The notes: generated from the sequence alone by a model not told the origin. Counted from the first letter of the stretch, positions 8,943-19,574 are shown. The stretch: 64,000 bases of DNA from Alcanivorax sp. (GCF_002726155.1 NZ_PBSH01000050.1:1-64000); one strand, 5' to 3'. Made by a program: numbers and translations.

Positions 8943-10024
8943 TAGTTGGTAACCGCGCAAGTAATGGTGATAGCGGCAGGGGTTGCTGCCACGCCGGTTT
9001 GCCAGGTTTCGCAGCTGCCACTCCAGGTGCCTGCAGCACTGGGGTAGCTGTTGGTGATGTAGCTATCACTGGCGCACTGAACACCGCCAGCCAGAACGAC
9101 ACCGCTGCTGCACTGACAGCTTGTCGCGCTGTTACAGGTGCTATGGGCAATATTGCTGGTGCTGAAGGTGCCGGCGGGGCCGGTCATGCCAGTGGGGCCC
9201 ATTGGGCCTTGGGGCCCCATCGAGCCGGGAGTCCCAGGAGGCCCCATCGAGCCGGGAGAGCCGGGAGGACCCATTATGCCGGGAGAGCCAGGGGGGCCCA
9301 TCATGCCAATGGGCCCCATGGGGCCTTGCAAGCCTTGAGGGCCGACAGGTCCTTGTGCGCCGTCAGCTCCAGCGGGACCTACAGGACCAATAGGCCCGGT
9401 TGCACCATCAACGCCATCAACGCCGTCAGCACCAGCAGGCCCCGCATCACCGGTATCGCCTTTTGGACCAACCAATCCGCTATCCGGGCCAACCCATTCG
9501 CCGTTTTCATTAATCAGCAGTTGCCCGTCAATGCTCAGGGAGAGTGGTTCAATATCACCAGTGACCTGTTCGGCTTCACGGGCCTGAAAGGCGTAGGGGA
9601 CGCTACCGGTGGTAACCGCAAGGCGCGGCATCATTTCGCTGTCGCCATCGATGGCCAGGCCCAGTTCGACCTGATCGCTGCCGAGTAAATCGTCGGGTAG
9701 CGGGTTGCTGGCGTCGTCGCCGAGAACCACGCTGTAGCGGCCGTCTTCGGCGGTAATTACCTGGGTTTCAGTCCACAGTACCGCGCCGAGCCCCTGGGGA
9801 TCGGTGGCGGTGCCGCCGGCGGTTTGATATTCCGTGGTGCGCCCGGACATATCGTAAAGGGTGACCTCCACATCAAAGGTGCCGTGTAAAGGGCGCTGGC
9901 TACTGAGGTCGGTGAGATATCCCTGAACTACCAGGCGGGAAGGGACTTCTGCGTGGGCAGAAGTTGTGGCAAGCGCGCAGAAAACCCCTATTGCCGCCAG
10001 GCAATAGCGAAGTGATTGAAGCAT
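8942..10024 (-). CDS. exported collagen-like protein
   Basis: A 360-residue protein with an N-terminal signal peptide ([25 protein letters not shown]), a globular region of about 150 residues, then 35 uninterrupted Gly-X-Y triplets over roughly residues 182-286, and a Cys-rich C-terminal domain with about six cysteines ([14 protein letters not shown] ... GSCETW). Bacterial collagen-like proteins form trimers and are usually surface or secreted stalks or adhesins. First gene of the operon that continues into the Tat-exported and Tail-Collar genes; the stop overlaps the next start. Part of the triplet region is encoded by near-identical 27-base DNA units. Confidence 0.88.
   Translation of the reverse strand: MLQSLRYCLAAIGVFCALATTSAHAEVPSRLVVQGYLTDLSSQRPLHGTFDVEVTLYDMSGRTTEYQTAGGTATDPQGLGAVLWTETQVITAEDGRYSVVLGDDASNPLPDDLLGSDQVELGLAIDGDSEMMPRLAVTTGSVPYAFQAREAEQVTGDIEPLSLSIDGQLLINENGEWVGPDSGLVGPKGDTGDAGPAGADGVDGVDGATGPIGPVGPAGADGAQGPVGPQGLQGPMGPIGMMGPPGSPGIMGPPGSPGSMGPPGTPGSMGPQGPMGPTGMTGPAGTFSTSNIAHSTCNSATSCQCSSGVVLAGGVQCASDSYITNSYPSAAGTWSGSCETWQTGVAATPAAITITCAVTN
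9216..9296. repeat. three 27-base tandem units inside the collagen-like gene
   Basis: Units at 9216-9242, 9243-9269 and 9270-9296 differ at only a few positions and encode nine-residue blocks of the type [10 protein letters not shown] partial fourth unit follows. Such repeats commonly change copy number by slippage, which would lengthen or shorten the collagen stalk in frame. Confidence 0.8.
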
Positions 10025-10078
10025 CAGATTGTCCCCCAGGAGATGCAGAAGGTCGGGCCTTCTTTAGTCGTTGAGTAC

Positions 10079-10108
10079 ATATTAGGCATTTCTTTGTTAA
10101 ACAAACAA
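10079..10108 (-). promoter_or_regulatory. predicted promoter of the collagen/Tail-Collar operon
   Basis: On the minus strand TTGTTT (10103-10108) and TAATAT (10079-10084) are 18 bases apart, about 55 bases before the first ATG, within the divergent gap shared with tesB. The gap is AT-richer than its surroundings. Confidence 0.4.
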
Positions 10109-10219
10109 GCTGTATCCGCTATTGCGCCTGCCTACTTTCCAGTATGTCGTCAATCTCAAAATTCTTTTTAGTTGCAGGTAGTATGGCGACCATTGGTTTT
10201 ATTGCGCTGAGGATTGGCT

Positions 10220-11098
10220 ATGAAAGCACCGGTTCAGGAGCTGATGGGTCTGTTTGACCTGGAACAGTTGGAGAACAATTTGTTTCGCGGGCAGAGCGAG
10301 GCCAATGGCCAGCGCAGCGTATTTGGGGGGCTGGTGGCCGGGCAGGCGCTGCTGGCGGCATCGCGGACGGTGGATGAGAGTCGCCCTGTGCATTCGCTGC
10401 ATGCCTATTTTCTGCGCCCGGGGGACTTCAATATACCGATTGTCTATGACGTGGACCGTATCCGTGACGGCAAGAGCTTTACCACACGCCGGGTGAACGC
10501 GATCCAGCATGGCCGACCGATTTTTTCTCTGGCGGTGTCCTACCAGGTGGCCGAGGAGGGCGTTTGCCATCAGGCACCGATGCCGGAGGTGCCGGGCCCG
10601 GAGGGGCTGGAAAACGATGAGGCGATTCGCTTGAAGCTGGTGGATCGCTTGCCGGAGCAGTACCGGCAGGATTTCCTGACCGAGCGCCCGGTGGAGTTTC
10701 GCCCGGTAACGCCGCAGGACTCCATTTCCTCTGAGCCCAAACCGCCGATCCGCGAAGTCTGGTTCCGGGTGGTGGATCGGGTCGAGGCCGACTCTATGAC
10801 CCAGCGGGCACTACTGGCCTACTGTTCGGACTTCGGCCTGATGGGCACCGCCATGCTGCCCCACGGGATGAATTTCTGGCAGCCCAATGTGCAGTGCGCC
10901 AGTATCGACCATGCCATGTGGTTCCATGATGACTTCCGTATTGATGAATGGCTGCTGTACCGCAGTGACAGTCCTTTTGCCGGCGGTTCCCGTGGCCTGA
11001 ACTTCGGTTCCATCTATCGCCAGGACGGCACGTTGGTGGCGTCGGTGGCCCAGGAAGGGCTGATGCGTTTGCACCCCTCTGACAGCCCGGCGGAATGA
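10220..11098 (+). CDS. tesB: acyl-CoA thioesterase II
   Basis: A 292-residue double hotdog-fold thioesterase that hydrolyses medium- and long-chain acyl-CoA to free fatty acid and CoA. Seen: N-terminal hotdog with NLFRGQSEANGQRSVFGGLVAGQALLAA, shortened to its key GGxVxGQALxAA motif, the HSLHAYFLRPGD strand, and the C-terminal hotdog with SIDHAMWFHDDFR near residue 235. The ATG is preferred over an in-frame TTG six bases upstream, since GAGG lies seven bases before the ATG. The stop overlaps the next gene by four bases (ATGA), so the pair is one operon. Confidence 0.95.
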   Translation: MKAPVQELMGLFDLEQLENNLFRGQSEANGQRSVFGGLVAGQALLAASRTVDESRPVHSLHAYFLRPGDFNIPIVYDVDRIRDGKSFTTRRVNAIQHGRPIFSLAVSYQVAEEGVCHQAPMPEVPGPEGLENDEAIRLKLVDRLPEQYRQDFLTERPVEFRPVTPQDSISSEPKPPIREVWFRVVDRVEADSMTQRALLAYCSDFGLMGTAMLPHGMNFWQPNVQCASIDHAMWFHDDFRIDEWLLYRSDSPFAGGSRGLNFGSIYRQDGTLVASVAQEGLMRLHPSDSPAE

Positions 11099-11691
11099 CA
11101 CAGCTGATTGACCTGCTGGAAGAGGTGCGCGCTTGCCGGCTGTGTGAGCCGCACCTGCCTCGGGGGCCGCGGCCAGTGGTGCAGGCCGGGGAGGGGGCAC
11201 GGCTGTTGATCGTGGGCCAGGCGCCGGGGACGCGTGTTCATGAAACCGGCATTCCCTGGAATGACCCGTCCGGTGAACGGTTGCGGGACTGGCTGCAGAT
11301 CGGCCCTGAAACGTTCTACGACGCGGACCAGGTGGCGATAGTGCCCATGGGGCTGTGTTACCCGGGGCGCGGGAAAGGCGGCGATCTGCCGCCGCGCCCG
11401 GAATGCGCGCCGCAATGGCACGATCGGTTGCTGGCGGAGCTGCCGAATCGGCGTCTGACGTTGCTGGTGGGGCAGTACGCCCAGCGTTACTACCTGCCGC
11501 AGCCGGGTAAAACGCTCACCGACAATGTGCGGCATTTTGCCCGGGCGCTGGAGGCGGGGTTTTTCCCGTTGCCCCATCCCAGCCCCCGCAATCGCCTGTG
11601 GCTGCGCCAGCGGCCCTGGTTTGATGAGGAAGTGGTGCCGGTGCTGCGCGAACAAGTGGCCAGCGCTTTGCAAGCACCGCCTGCGGGATGA
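11095..11691 (+). CDS. uracil-DNA glycosylase superfamily protein
   Basis: A 198-residue protein of the uracil-DNA glycosylase fold. The N-terminal C-x-L-C pair (RACRLCEPHL) and LLIVGQAPGTRVHETGIPWNDPSG match the family glycine/proline loop (VGQAPG) and water-activating region; the second motif near residue 150 is HPSPRN, like the H-P-S-P of UDG families. The group to which this belongs is often annotated only as UDG superfamily, so base-excision activity is likely but unproven. Translationally coupled to tesB by ATGA. Confidence 0.85.
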   Translation: MTQLIDLLEEVRACRLCEPHLPRGPRPVVQAGEGARLLIVGQAPGTRVHETGIPWNDPSGERLRDWLQIGPETFYDADQVAIVPMGLCYPGRGKGGDLPPRPECAPQWHDRLLAELPNRRLTLLVGQYAQRYYLPQPGKTLTDNVRHFARALEAGFFPLPHPSPRNRLWLRQRPWFDEEVVPVLREQVASALQAPPAG

Positions 11692-11885
11692 TAAGGCTGA
11701 TGCACTGGCGGTTTGTTTCGGCCAGGGCCGAATCATGGCGCGCAATATCCCCGTAACCCGGGTGGATAATGCGGCTTTTTGGCGCTATTATGCGCGCCCC
11801 GAACTCCACCACCGCAGGTGGGACGGGAAGCAGGGCAATGACGCCGCTTTCCGCCGCCTGAACCCAAACTGAGAGGGCCATCTCC

Positions 11886-13325
11886 GTGAGCAAACTGGAA
11901 GACCATTTCGGACGCTGGAAAAATCGCGAAGAAATTGCAGAAGCCATGATCCCCATGATCGGCCGCCTGCATCGTGAAAAGAACGTTACCACGACCGTGT
12001 ACAGCCGTTCCCTGGTCAACAAGTCTGTTATCCAGATTCTGAAGAGCCACCGTTTCGTCAAGCAGGTCGAAGATTCCGAGCTGTCTGTGGTCGATACCTT
12101 CCCGATCCTTCAGGAAGTGGCGAAGTCGGATCTCGGCCCTTGCCGGATTGATGTCGGTAAACTGGCGGTGGAGTACAAAAAGGACAATCGCGGCCTGTCT
12201 ATTGAAGACTACGTGCGCGAAGAGCTGGCGGAAGCGGTGAGCAGCAAGGTTGGCATGCCTGAGCGTACCGATGTGGTGCTGTACGGCTTCGGTCGTATCG
12301 GCCGTATTCTGGCTCGCCTGCTGATCGAAAAAGCCGGCTCCGGCGATGGCCTGCGCCTGAAGGCTATTGTGGTACGCGAATCTGGCAAGGGTGACCTGCA
12401 GAAGCGCGCCAGCCTGCTGCGTCGTGATTCCGTTCACGGCCCGTTCGCCGGCACCATTGCCGTGGACGAAGAAGAGAATGCGATCATCGCCAATGGCAAC
12501 TTCATCAAGGTAATCTACTCCAGCGACCCGGCATCCATCGATTACACTGATTATGGCATCAGCAATGCCGTGGTAATCGACAACACCGGTAAGTGGCGTG
12601 ATGAAGAAGGCCTGTCCCAGCACCTGCAGTGCAACGGTGTATCCCGCGTGATGTTGACGGCGCCGGGCAAGGGCAACATGAAGAACATTGTTCACGGCGT
12701 GAACAATGATCTGATCGAAGACAGCGACAAGATCATTTCCGCGGCCAGCTGTACCACCAATGCCATCGTTCCGCCGCTGAAAGCGCTGGAAGACAAGTTC
12801 GGTATCGAGTTTGGCCACGTGGAAACCGTGCACTCCTACACCAACGACCAGAACCTGCTGGATAACTTCCATAAAGGTCCCCGTCGTGGTCGTTCTGCGC
12901 CACTGAACATGGTGCTGACCGAAACCGGTGCGGCCACTGCGGCCACCAAAGTATTGCCGAACCTGAACGGTAAGCTGACCGGTAACTCCATTCGCGTTCC
13001 AACCCCGAACGTGTCCATGGCGATCCTGAACCTGACTCTGGGCAAGGAAACCACCCTGGAAGAGCTCAACGATTACCTGCGTTGGGTGAGTCTGCATTCT
13101 CCATTGCAGCGCCAGGTGGATTTCGTAAGCAGCCCGGATGCGGTGTCTACGGATTTCGTCGGCTCCCGTCACGCCTCCGTGATCGACGCGGAAGCGACCA
13201 TCGTGAATGGCCGCCACTGTGTGCTGTATGTGTGGTATGACAACGAGTTCGGCTACAGCTGCCAGGTGCTTCGCATCCTGCAGCAAATCTCCGGGGTGGA
13301 ATTCCCGGCGTATCCAAAGGACTGA
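11886..13325 (+). CDS. gap: long-form glyceraldehyde-3-phosphate dehydrogenase
   Basis: A 479-residue GAPDH, about 140 residues longer than the usual enzyme because of an N-terminal extension. The Rossmann motif VVLYGFGRIGRIL sits near residue 125-137, the catalytic Cys is in SAASCTTNA near residue 289, and the C-terminal YDNEFGYSCQV is conserved. This long class is known in Pseudomonas next to mfd and nqr (PA3001), the same place as here, and probably serves gluconeogenic flux during growth on lipids or alkanes. GTG start with GAGAGG eight bases upstream. A terminator follows directly. Confidence 0.95.
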   Translation: MSKLEDHFGRWKNREEIAEAMIPMIGRLHREKNVTTTVYSRSLVNKSVIQILKSHRFVKQVEDSELSVVDTFPILQEVAKSDLGPCRIDVGKLAVEYKKDNRGLSIEDYVREELAEAVSSKVGMPERTDVVLYGFGRIGRILARLLIEKAGSGDGLRLKAIVVRESGKGDLQKRASLLRRDSVHGPFAGTIAVDEEENAIIANGNFIKVIYSSDPASIDYTDYGISNAVVIDNTGKWRDEEGLSQHLQCNGVSRVMLTAPGKGNMKNIVHGVNNDLIEDSDKIISAASCTTNAIVPPLKALEDKFGIEFGHVETVHSYTNDQNLLDNFHKGPRRGRSAPLNMVLTETGAATAATKVLPNLNGKLTGNSIRVPTPNVSMAILNLTLGKETTLEELNDYLRWVSLHSPLQRQVDFVSSPDAVSTDFVGSRHASVIDAEATIVNGRHCVLYVWYDNEFGYSCQVLRILQQISGVEFPAYPKD

Positions 13326-13337
13326 ACCCCGGAATGA

Positions 13338-13363
13338 AGAAGCCCGCCCTGCGGGCTTTTTTT
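13338..13363 (+). terminator. rho-independent terminator after gap
   Basis: AGCCCGC (13341-13347) pairs with GCGGGCT (13351-13357) around a three-base loop and runs into seven T residues. Confidence 0.9.
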
Positions 13364-13430
13364 CGGTGCATTTCCTGTTTTTAAGTCGCACCAAGATGGT
13401 TCCATGCGACAAAAGGCGGGTCTGACGGTG

Positions 13431-13460
13431 CTGGCGAACAGGCAGGTACGACTTTATAAT
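13431..13460 (+). promoter_or_regulatory. predicted promoter of the nqr operon
   Basis: A perfect TATAAT at 13455-13460 with a weak -35 (CTGGCG at 13431-13436, 18-base spacing). The leader to the nqrA ATG would be about 125 bases; no known riboswitch was recognised in it. Confidence 0.5.
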
Positions 13461-13592
13461 GTGCCCGCCGGGTTTTTGTCGGCATCCATTGCATATTCCG
13501 GAATTTGCGAACACTCCCGGTAATTCCCTGTTTTTCAGGGCGATCTGGGGGTGTGCCTCGACTTCAGCAACACGCAACGTGGGCGAGAAACT

Positions 13593-14939
13593 ATGATTAA
13601 AATCAGGAAGGGCCTTGATCTGCCCATCGCTGGTGCGCCGCGCCAGACGATTGAGGAAGGTCATCAGGTTCGTTCTGTTGCCGTGCTCGGCGGTGACTAT
13701 GTGGGGATGAAACCCACTATGGAAGTCCGCGAGGGAGACGTGGTCAAGAAAGGCCAGCTGATCTTCACGGACAAGAAAACCGAGGGTGTGAAATACACCG
13801 CTCCTGCTGCCGGTAAGGTGATTGCGATCAATCGTGGTCACAAGCGCGTGCTTCAATCCGTGGTGATTGAAGTGGCAGACCAGGAAGATGAAGTCACCTT
13901 TTCCTCTCACAACGCCGATCAGCTGGCTTCCCTGGACCGCGAAGCGGTACAGCAACAGCTGGTGGATTCCGGTGAGTGGACCCTGCTGCGTACCCGCCCG
14001 TTCGGCAAAGTGCCGGCACCCGGCAGTACCCCCAATTCCCTTTTCGTTTCCATTCTCGACACTAACCCCCTGGCGCTGGACCCGGCGGTGGTGATCAAGG
14101 AAAACGAGCAGGCCTTCCGCAATGGTCTGGTGGTGCTGAGCCGCCTGACGGACGGTCCGGTATGGGTGTGTCGTGGTCCGAACACGGACCTGCCGAGCTT
14201 TGCCGGTGGCCAGGTGCGTGAAGAAGCGTTTGCGGGCAAGCACCCGGCGGGCAATGTGGGTACCCACATTCACCACCTGGATCCGGTGGGCCTGCACAAA
14301 ACCGTCTGGTCCGTGGGGTATCAGGACGTGATTGCCATTGGCAACCTGTTTACCGACGGCAAGATCAGCTCCGCCCGTGTGGTTGCGCTGACCGGCCCGC
14401 AGGCAAAAACACCGCGTGCCCTGCGCACCCGTGTTGGCGCCAGTGTCGATGATTTCGTTCAGGGCGAGCTGAAAAGTGGCGATAACCGCCTGGTATCCGG
14501 CTCTGTGCTGAACGGTCACAACGCCCGTGGCCCGGTGGCCTGGCTGAGCCGCACCACCAGCCAGCTGACGGTCCTGCGTGAAGGCCATGAACGTGAGCTG
14601 CTGGGTTACATCTCCCCCGGCACCAACCGTTTTTCGGTGATGAACATCTACCTGTCCAAGCTGATGCCGGGCAAGCGCTTCAACTTCACCACCACCACCA
14701 ACGGCTCCGAGCGTGCCATGGTGCCGGTGGGGGCCTATGAAGAAGTGATGCCGCTGGACATTCTGCCGACGCAACTGCTGCGCGCATTGGTGGTTGGTGA
14801 TACCGACAGCGCCACGGCCCTCGGTGCCCTGGAGTTGCTGGAAGAAGACCTGTCCCTGTGCACCTTCGTGTGCCCGGGCAAATATGAATACGGTCCGATT
14901 CTGCGCGACAACCTGACCACGATTGAGGCGGAGGGCTGA
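13593..14939 (+). CDS. nqrA: Na+-translocating NADH:quinone reductase subunit A
   Basis: A 448-residue peripheral subunit of the six-subunit NQR complex, which oxidises NADH, reduces ubiquinone and exports Na+. It starts [16 protein letters not shown], the canonical family start; an in-frame GTG further upstream would add 14 residues without homology. The N-terminal barrel-sandwich region contains [18 protein letters not shown], shortened: the lipoyl-like [11 protein letters not shown] motif, followed by YTAPAAGKV. First gene of the nqrA-F operon, spaced 2 bases from nqrB. Confidence 0.98.
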   Translation: MIKIRKGLDLPIAGAPRQTIEEGHQVRSVAVLGGDYVGMKPTMEVREGDVVKKGQLIFTDKKTEGVKYTAPAAGKVIAINRGHKRVLQSVVIEVADQEDEVTFSSHNADQLASLDREAVQQQLVDSGEWTLLRTRPFGKVPAPGSTPNSLFVSILDTNPLALDPAVVIKENEQAFRNGLVVLSRLTDGPVWVCRGPNTDLPSFAGGQVREEAFAGKHPAGNVGTHIHHLDPVGLHKTVWSVGYQDVIAIGNLFTDGKISSARVVALTGPQAKTPRALRTRVGASVDDFVQGELKSGDNRLVSGSVLNGHNARGPVAWLSRTTSQLTVLREGHERELLGYISPGTNRFSVMNIYLSKLMPGKRFNFTTTTNGSERAMVPVGAYEEVMPLDILPTQLLRALVVGDTDSATALGALELLEEDLSLCTFVCPGKYEYGPILRDNLTTIEAEG

Positions 14940-14941
14940 GC

Positions 14942-16201
14942 ATGGGTATGAGAAAGTTTCTGGATGACAAAGTGTCCCCCCATTTCCATGAGGGTGGCAA
15001 ATTCGAGAAGTATTACACCTTCTACGAAATGTTCGACACCATGCTTTACACCCCGGATTCGGTAACCCGTTCCGCGGCCCACGTGCGTGATGGTCTCGAT
15101 CTGAAGCGGATCATGATGACGGTGTGGTTCTGCACCTTCCCGGCGATCCTGTTCGGTCTGTGGAACACCGGTTATCAGGCCAACCTGCAGATTGCCGAGC
15201 TCGGTGCCAGTCCGCTGGCCGGCTGGCGCAGTGACCTGGTGGCGGCGCTGACCGGGTTTGATCCGGCGAGTATCTGGGCCAACGTGCTGCATGGTGCGGT
15301 CTACTATATTCCCATTCTGATTACCGTCTACCTGGGTGGTTTCATCTGGGAAGGCCTGTTCGCGTGGAAGCGCGGCCATGAGGTTAACGAAGGCTTCTTC
15401 GTGACCGGTATTCTGTTCACCCTGATTCTGCCGCCGTCGATTCCGCTGTGGCAGGTCTTCCTGGGGATTTCCTTTGGTGTCGTTATCGGCAAGGAAGTGT
15501 TCGGGGGAACCGGCAAGAACTTCCTCAACCCGGCACTGGTTGGCCGTGCGTTCCTGTACTTTGCTTACCCGGCGCAGATGTCCGGTGACGCAGTCTGGAC
15601 CGCCGTGGACAACTTCTCCGGCGCCACCTCCCTGTCTCTGGCCGCCTCTGGCAGCCTGAACTACGCGGCTGGCCTGACCGGTAATGCGCTGACCGAAGGC
15701 GCGGCGGCGGCGGCCGCCAGCCTGAGCTGGATGAATACCTTCCTGGGTAACATTCAGGGCAGCATCGGTGAGACGTCCACTCTGGCTATCCTGATCGGTG
15801 GCGCGGCCCTGTTGATGACCAAGATTGCTTCCTGGCGCATTGTGCTGGGCGTGTTCCTGGGCATGGTGGGCATGTCTGCGTTGTTCAACGTGATCGGGTC
15901 CGAGACCAACGCCATGTTCGGCATGCCGTGGTACTGGCACCTGAGTGTGGGTGGTTTCGCCTTCGGCATGATCTTCATGGCCACCGATCCGGTGTCTGCG
16001 TCCATGACCAACACCGGTAAATACATCTTCGGTGCCCTGATTGGTGTGATGACCGTCCTGATCCGGGTAATCAACCCGGCCTTCCCGGAAGGCATCATGC
16101 TGGCAATCCTGTTCGGTAACCTGTGTGCGCCGCTGATTGACTACTTTGTCACTCAGTCAAACATTCGCCGTCGTCTGCGTCGTACCGGGGGAGAAGTGTA
16201 A
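14942..16201 (+). CDS. nqrB: NQR subunit B
   Basis: A 419-residue membrane subunit of the NqrB/RnfD family with about ten hydrophobic segments. It carries the flavinylation motif SGATSLS, in which Thr229 is expected to bind FMN covalently through a phosphoester made by ApbE; riboflavin is also bound by this subunit in studied complexes. The fragment [17 protein letters not shown] and [19 protein letters not shown] are typical. ATG two bases after the nqrA stop, and its stop overlaps the nqrC start. Confidence 0.98.
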   Translation: MGMRKFLDDKVSPHFHEGGKFEKYYTFYEMFDTMLYTPDSVTRSAAHVRDGLDLKRIMMTVWFCTFPAILFGLWNTGYQANLQIAELGASPLAGWRSDLVAALTGFDPASIWANVLHGAVYYIPILITVYLGGFIWEGLFAWKRGHEVNEGFFVTGILFTLILPPSIPLWQVFLGISFGVVIGKEVFGGTGKNFLNPALVGRAFLYFAYPAQMSGDAVWTAVDNFSGATSLSLAASGSLNYAAGLTGNALTEGAAAAAASLSWMNTFLGNIQGSIGETSTLAILIGGAALLMTKIASWRIVLGVFLGMVGMSALFNVIGSETNAMFGMPWYWHLSVGGFAFGMIFMATDPVSASMTNTGKYIFGALIGVMTVLIRVINPAFPEGIMLAILFGNLCAPLIDYFVTQSNIRRRLRRTGGEV

Positions 16202-17031
16202 TGGCTGGAAAAAATGAAAGCGTCGGCAAGACTTTGCTGGTTGCCTTCCTGGTGTGTGTGGTCTGCGGTGTGGTGGTTGCTACCGCCGCCGTGAGCCTGC
16301 GCCCGGTGCAGAACGAAAACAAGCTGATCGACAAGCGCATGAACATCCTGCTTGCCGCCGGCATGTACGACGCTAGCCAGGACGTGAACGAGCAGTTCAA
16401 GTCCATCGAGCGCAAGTTTGTCGACATCGATAGCGGTGACTATGTCGAAATGCCGGAAAGCTACGATCAGCGTACCGCCGCCAAGGATCCGGCCCAGTCC
16501 GAGCGCCTTAGTGGTGACGTGGACATCGCCGGTATCAAGAACCAGGCGGACGTGGCTGAGGTATATCTGGCCCGTGGTGATAATGGCGAACTGAGCCGCA
16601 TCATCCTGCCGGTTCACGGCTATGGTCTGTGGTCCACGCTTTACGGTTTCCTGGCGCTGGAGCCGGATGCCAACACCGTGGCCGGTCTGGGTTTCTATGA
16701 GCATGGCGAAACCCCGGGCCTGGGCGGTGAAGTGGATAACCCCAAATGGAAGGCCCTGTGGCATGGTAAGAAGCTGTACGGTGATCAGGGCGAGGTGGAA
16801 ATCCAGGTCATCAAGGGTACGGTGGAAAGCAACACCCCGAATGCTGAACACAAGGTGGACGGCCTGGCCGGTGCTACCCTGACCAGCAACGGTGTCAGCA
16901 ACCTGCTTCGCTTCTGGGTCGGCGAGAACGGCTTTGGCCCCTACCTGAAGCGCATGCAGCAAGGTGGCGGTGATGTGGCAGAAGCCACTGATGCCGTTGA
17001 ATCCAGCGAGCAGCCGGAAGGAGACGCGTAA
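16201..17031 (+). CDS. nqrC: NQR subunit C
   Basis: A 276-residue subunit with one N-terminal transmembrane helix (about residues 10-32) and a large periplasmic FMN domain. The covalent-flavin motif is [12 protein letters not shown] with Thr226 as the acceptor, matching Vibrio NqrC Thr225. The C-terminal tail ([17 protein letters not shown]) is longer and more acidic than usual. Overlaps nqrB by one base and nqrD by one base, so translation is tightly coupled. Confidence 0.98.
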   Translation: MAGKNESVGKTLLVAFLVCVVCGVVVATAAVSLRPVQNENKLIDKRMNILLAAGMYDASQDVNEQFKSIERKFVDIDSGDYVEMPESYDQRTAAKDPAQSERLSGDVDIAGIKNQADVAEVYLARGDNGELSRIILPVHGYGLWSTLYGFLALEPDANTVAGLGFYEHGETPGLGGEVDNPKWKALWHGKKLYGDQGEVEIQVIKGTVESNTPNAEHKVDGLAGATLTSNGVSNLLRFWVGENGFGPYLKRMQQGGGDVAEATDAVESSEQPEGDA

Positions 17032-17696
17032 TGGCGGAGAAAACCAAGGACATTCTGTTAGGTCCGATTTTCGACAACAACCCCATCGCGCTGCAGATCC
17101 TGGGTATCTGTTCCGCGCTGGCGGTAACCAGCAACCTGAGTACTACGGTCACCATGTGTATCGCATTGACCGCAGTAACCGCGTTTTCGAACTTCTTCGT
17201 AAGCTCGATTCGCAACAGCATTCCTTCCAGCATTCGGATCATCGTGCAGATGACCATTATTGCGTCGCTGGTAATCGTGGTGGATCAGTTTCTTAAAGCG
17301 TACGCCTACAGCATTTCCAAGCAGCTGTCGGTGTTCGTGGGGTTGATCATCACCAACTGTATCGTGATGGGCCGTGCGGAAGCCTTCGCCATGAAGAATC
17401 CGCCGATCCCGTCTTTCCTGGATGGTGTGGGCAATGGCCTGGGCTACTCCGCGATCCTGTTGGGCCTCGGCTTTACCCGTGAGTTGCTGGGTGCCGGTAG
17501 CCTCTTCGGTCATCAAATTCTGCCCAAGGTGTCCGAGGGTGGCTGGTATATGACCAACGGCATGATGCTGCTGCCGCCGAGCGCTTTCTTCCTGATCGGG
17601 TTGTTCATCTGGGCCATCCGTGCGTGGAAGCCGGAGCAGGTAGAGCCGGACGACTTCAAGATGAAGCCACACACCCGTGTCAGCGACGCGTTTTAA
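17031..17696 (+). CDS. nqrD: NQR subunit D
   Basis: A 221-residue integral membrane subunit of the NqrDE/RnfAE family with six predicted helices. It retains the two functionally important Cys residues, one in [10 protein letters not shown] (Cys27) and one in [10 protein letters not shown] (about residue 112), which with their NqrE counterparts hold an intramembrane iron-sulfur centre in the structures of the Vibrio enzyme. Starts at the last base of the nqrC stop. Nothing unusual. Confidence 0.98.
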   Translation: MAEKTKDILLGPIFDNNPIALQILGICSALAVTSNLSTTVTMCIALTAVTAFSNFFVSSIRNSIPSSIRIIVQMTIIASLVIVVDQFLKAYAYSISKQLSVFVGLIITNCIVMGRAEAFAMKNPPIPSFLDGVGNGLGYSAILLGLGFTRELLGAGSLFGHQILPKVSEGGWYMTNGMMLLPPSAFFLIGLFIWAIRAWKPEQVEPDDFKMKPHTRVSDAF

Positions 17697-17708
17697 CGGA
17701 GACGAGGA

Positions 17709-18329
17709 ATGTTTGAACATTATCTGAGCCTGTTCGTCCGCGCCGTCTTTGTTGAAAACATGGCGCTGGCCTTCTTCCTGGGCATGTGTACGTTTATAGC
17801 CGTATCCAAGAAGATCTCGACTGCTATTGGCCTGGGGATTGCCGTGGTGGTGGTACTGACCATCACCGTGCCGGTGAACAACCTGCTGCTAACCTACCTG
17901 CTTGATGAAGGGGCACTGGCCTGGACCGGTGTGCCGGCGCTGGCCGAACTGGATCTGCGTTTCCTGGGGCTGCTCAGCTACATTGGCGTTATCGCCGCGC
18001 TGGTGCAGATTCTGGAGATGACCCTGGACAAGTATGTGCCGAGCCTCTACAACGCGCTGGGTATCTTCCTGCCGCTGATTACCGTGAACTGCGCCATTCT
18101 GGGTGCTTCCCTGTTCATGGTGGAGCGTGACTACACCCTGGGTGAGTCCATGGTATACGGCGTGGGTGCCGGTACCGGGTGGGCGCTGGCGATTACATTG
18201 CTGGCGGGTATCCGCGAAAAGCTCAAGTACAGCGACGTACCGGATGGTCTGAAAGGTCTGGGCATCACTTTCATCACCGTGGGTCTGATGTCACTGGGCT
18301 TCATGTCATTTTCCGGCGTGCAGCTGTAA
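17709..18329 (+). CDS. nqrE: NQR subunit E
   Basis: A 206-residue integral membrane partner of NqrD, built as an inverted-topology homologue. Cys27 in [13 protein letters not shown] and a second Cys in [17 protein letters not shown] supply the remaining ligands for the membrane Fe-S site. About six transmembrane helices. Thirteen bases separate it from nqrD and carry GGAGACGAGG-like purine-rich sequence as ribosome site. Confidence 0.98.
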   Translation: MFEHYLSLFVRAVFVENMALAFFLGMCTFIAVSKKISTAIGLGIAVVVVLTITVPVNNLLLTYLLDEGALAWTGVPALAELDLRFLGLLSYIGVIAALVQILEMTLDKYVPSLYNALGIFLPLITVNCAILGASLFMVERDYTLGESMVYGVGAGTGWALAITLLAGIREKLKYSDVPDGLKGLGITFITVGLMSLGFMSFSGVQL

Positions 18330-18344
18330 GGGGAGAGTTGAATC

Positions 18345-19574
18345 ATGAGTGTTGAGATTATTCTCGGTGTCGTCATGTTCACTGCCATTGTGCTGGCGCT
18401 GGTGGCGGTGATTCTTGCTGCCCGTTCCCGTCTGGTGGCAACCGGTAACGTACACATCGATATTAACGACGATGCCGAAAAAGGCATTGATGCGCCTGCC
18501 GGCGGCAAGCTGTTGGGCACCCTGGCAGACCAGGGGATTTTCCTGTCCTCCGCCTGTGGTGGCGGTGGTACCTGTGCGCAGTGTCGCTGCCAGGTGCTCG
18601 ACGGTGGGGGAGACATTCTTCCCACCGAAGAAGGCCACTTCACCAAAGGGCAAATTCGCGATGGCTGGCGCCTGAGCTGCCAGGTCAACGTGAAGCAGGA
18701 CATGAAGATCCAGGTGCCGGAAGAATTCTTCGGCGTGAAGAAGTGGGAATGCGAGGTTATTGCCAATAATAACGTTGCCACTTTCATTAAAGAGCTGACG
18801 CTGAAATTGCCGGAAGGCGAAAACGTGGATTTCCGCGCGGGTGGTTATGTGCAGCTGGAAGCGCCGCCCTTTGATGTGAAGTTTTCCGACTTCGACATCG
18901 ACGAGGAATACCGCGGTGACTGGGAACGTTTCAAATTCTTCGACTTGAACACCAAGAACAACGAAGAAGTGATTCGCGCCTATTCCATGGCCAACTACCC
19001 GGAAGAAAAGGGCATTCTGAAGTTCAATATCCGTATCGCGACGCCGCCTCCGGGGTCCAAGGATATTCAGCCCGGGATCATGAGCTCCTACGTCTTCAAC
19101 CTGAAACCGGGTGACAAGATCACCGTATTCGGACCCTTCGGTGAGTTCTTCGCCAAGAAGACCGATGCGGAAATGGTGTTCATCGGTGGTGGTGCGGGCA
19201 TGGCACCCATGCGTAGCCATATTTTCGACCAGCTCAAGCGGTTGAGCTCCAAGCGCAAGATCAGCTTCTGGTACGGTGCACGGAGTGTGCGTGAGTGCTT
19301 CTACAATGAAGAGTACGATCTGCTCGCGGACGAGAACGATAACTTCGAGTGGCATCTGGCCCTGTCGGATCCGCAGCCCGAAGACAACTGGGATGGCCTC
19401 ACCGGCTTTATCCATAACGTGTTGTTCGAACAGTACCTGAAGGACCATCCGGCTCCTGAAGACTGCGAGTACTACATGTGTGGTCCGCCGATGATGAACG
19501 CCTCGGTAATCAAGATGCTCGAAGATCTTGGTGTGGAACCGGAAAATATCCTGCTGGATGACTTCGGCGGATGA
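18345..19574 (+). CDS. nqrF: NQR subunit F, NADH-oxidising flavoprotein
   Basis: A 409-residue electron-entry subunit. One N-terminal transmembrane helix (about 4-26) precedes a ferredoxin-type 2Fe-2S domain with Cys71, Cys77, Cys80 and Cys112, then an FAD domain (RAYSMANYP for FAD binding, near residue 210) and an NADH domain ([19 protein letters not shown], ending in the conserved LDDFGG). All catalytic elements are intact. A strong terminator stands just after the stop, so apbE and nqrM form a separate or read-through unit. Confidence 0.98.
   Translation: MSVEIILGVVMFTAIVLALVAVILAARSRLVATGNVHIDINDDAEKGIDAPAGGKLLGTLADQGIFLSSACGGGGTCAQCRCQVLDGGGDILPTEEGHFTKGQIRDGWRLSCQVNVKQDMKIQVPEEFFGVKKWECEVIANNNVATFIKELTLKLPEGENVDFRAGGYVQLEAPPFDVKFSDFDIDEEYRGDWERFKFFDLNTKNNEEVIRAYSMANYPEEKGILKFNIRIATPPPGSKDIQPGIMSSYVFNLKPGDKITVFGPFGEFFAKKTDAEMVFIGGGAGMAPMRSHIFDQLKRLSSKRKISFWYGARSVRECFYNEEYDLLADENDNFEWHLALSDPQPEDNWDGLTGFIHNVLFEQYLKDHPAPEDCEYYMCGPPMMNASVIKMLEDLGVEPENILLDDFGG

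Noticed and set aside
13461..13592. Riboswitch in the nqr leader
   Set aside because: No conserved Na+ or flavin riboswitch core could be recognised in the short leader.
11733..14774. 1013-codon open frame on the minus strand opposite gap and nqrA
   Set aside because: It lies entirely across two genes with unmistakable homology; long antisense frames arise from the third-position G/C bias. The His/Gln/Arg-rich translation has no domain.
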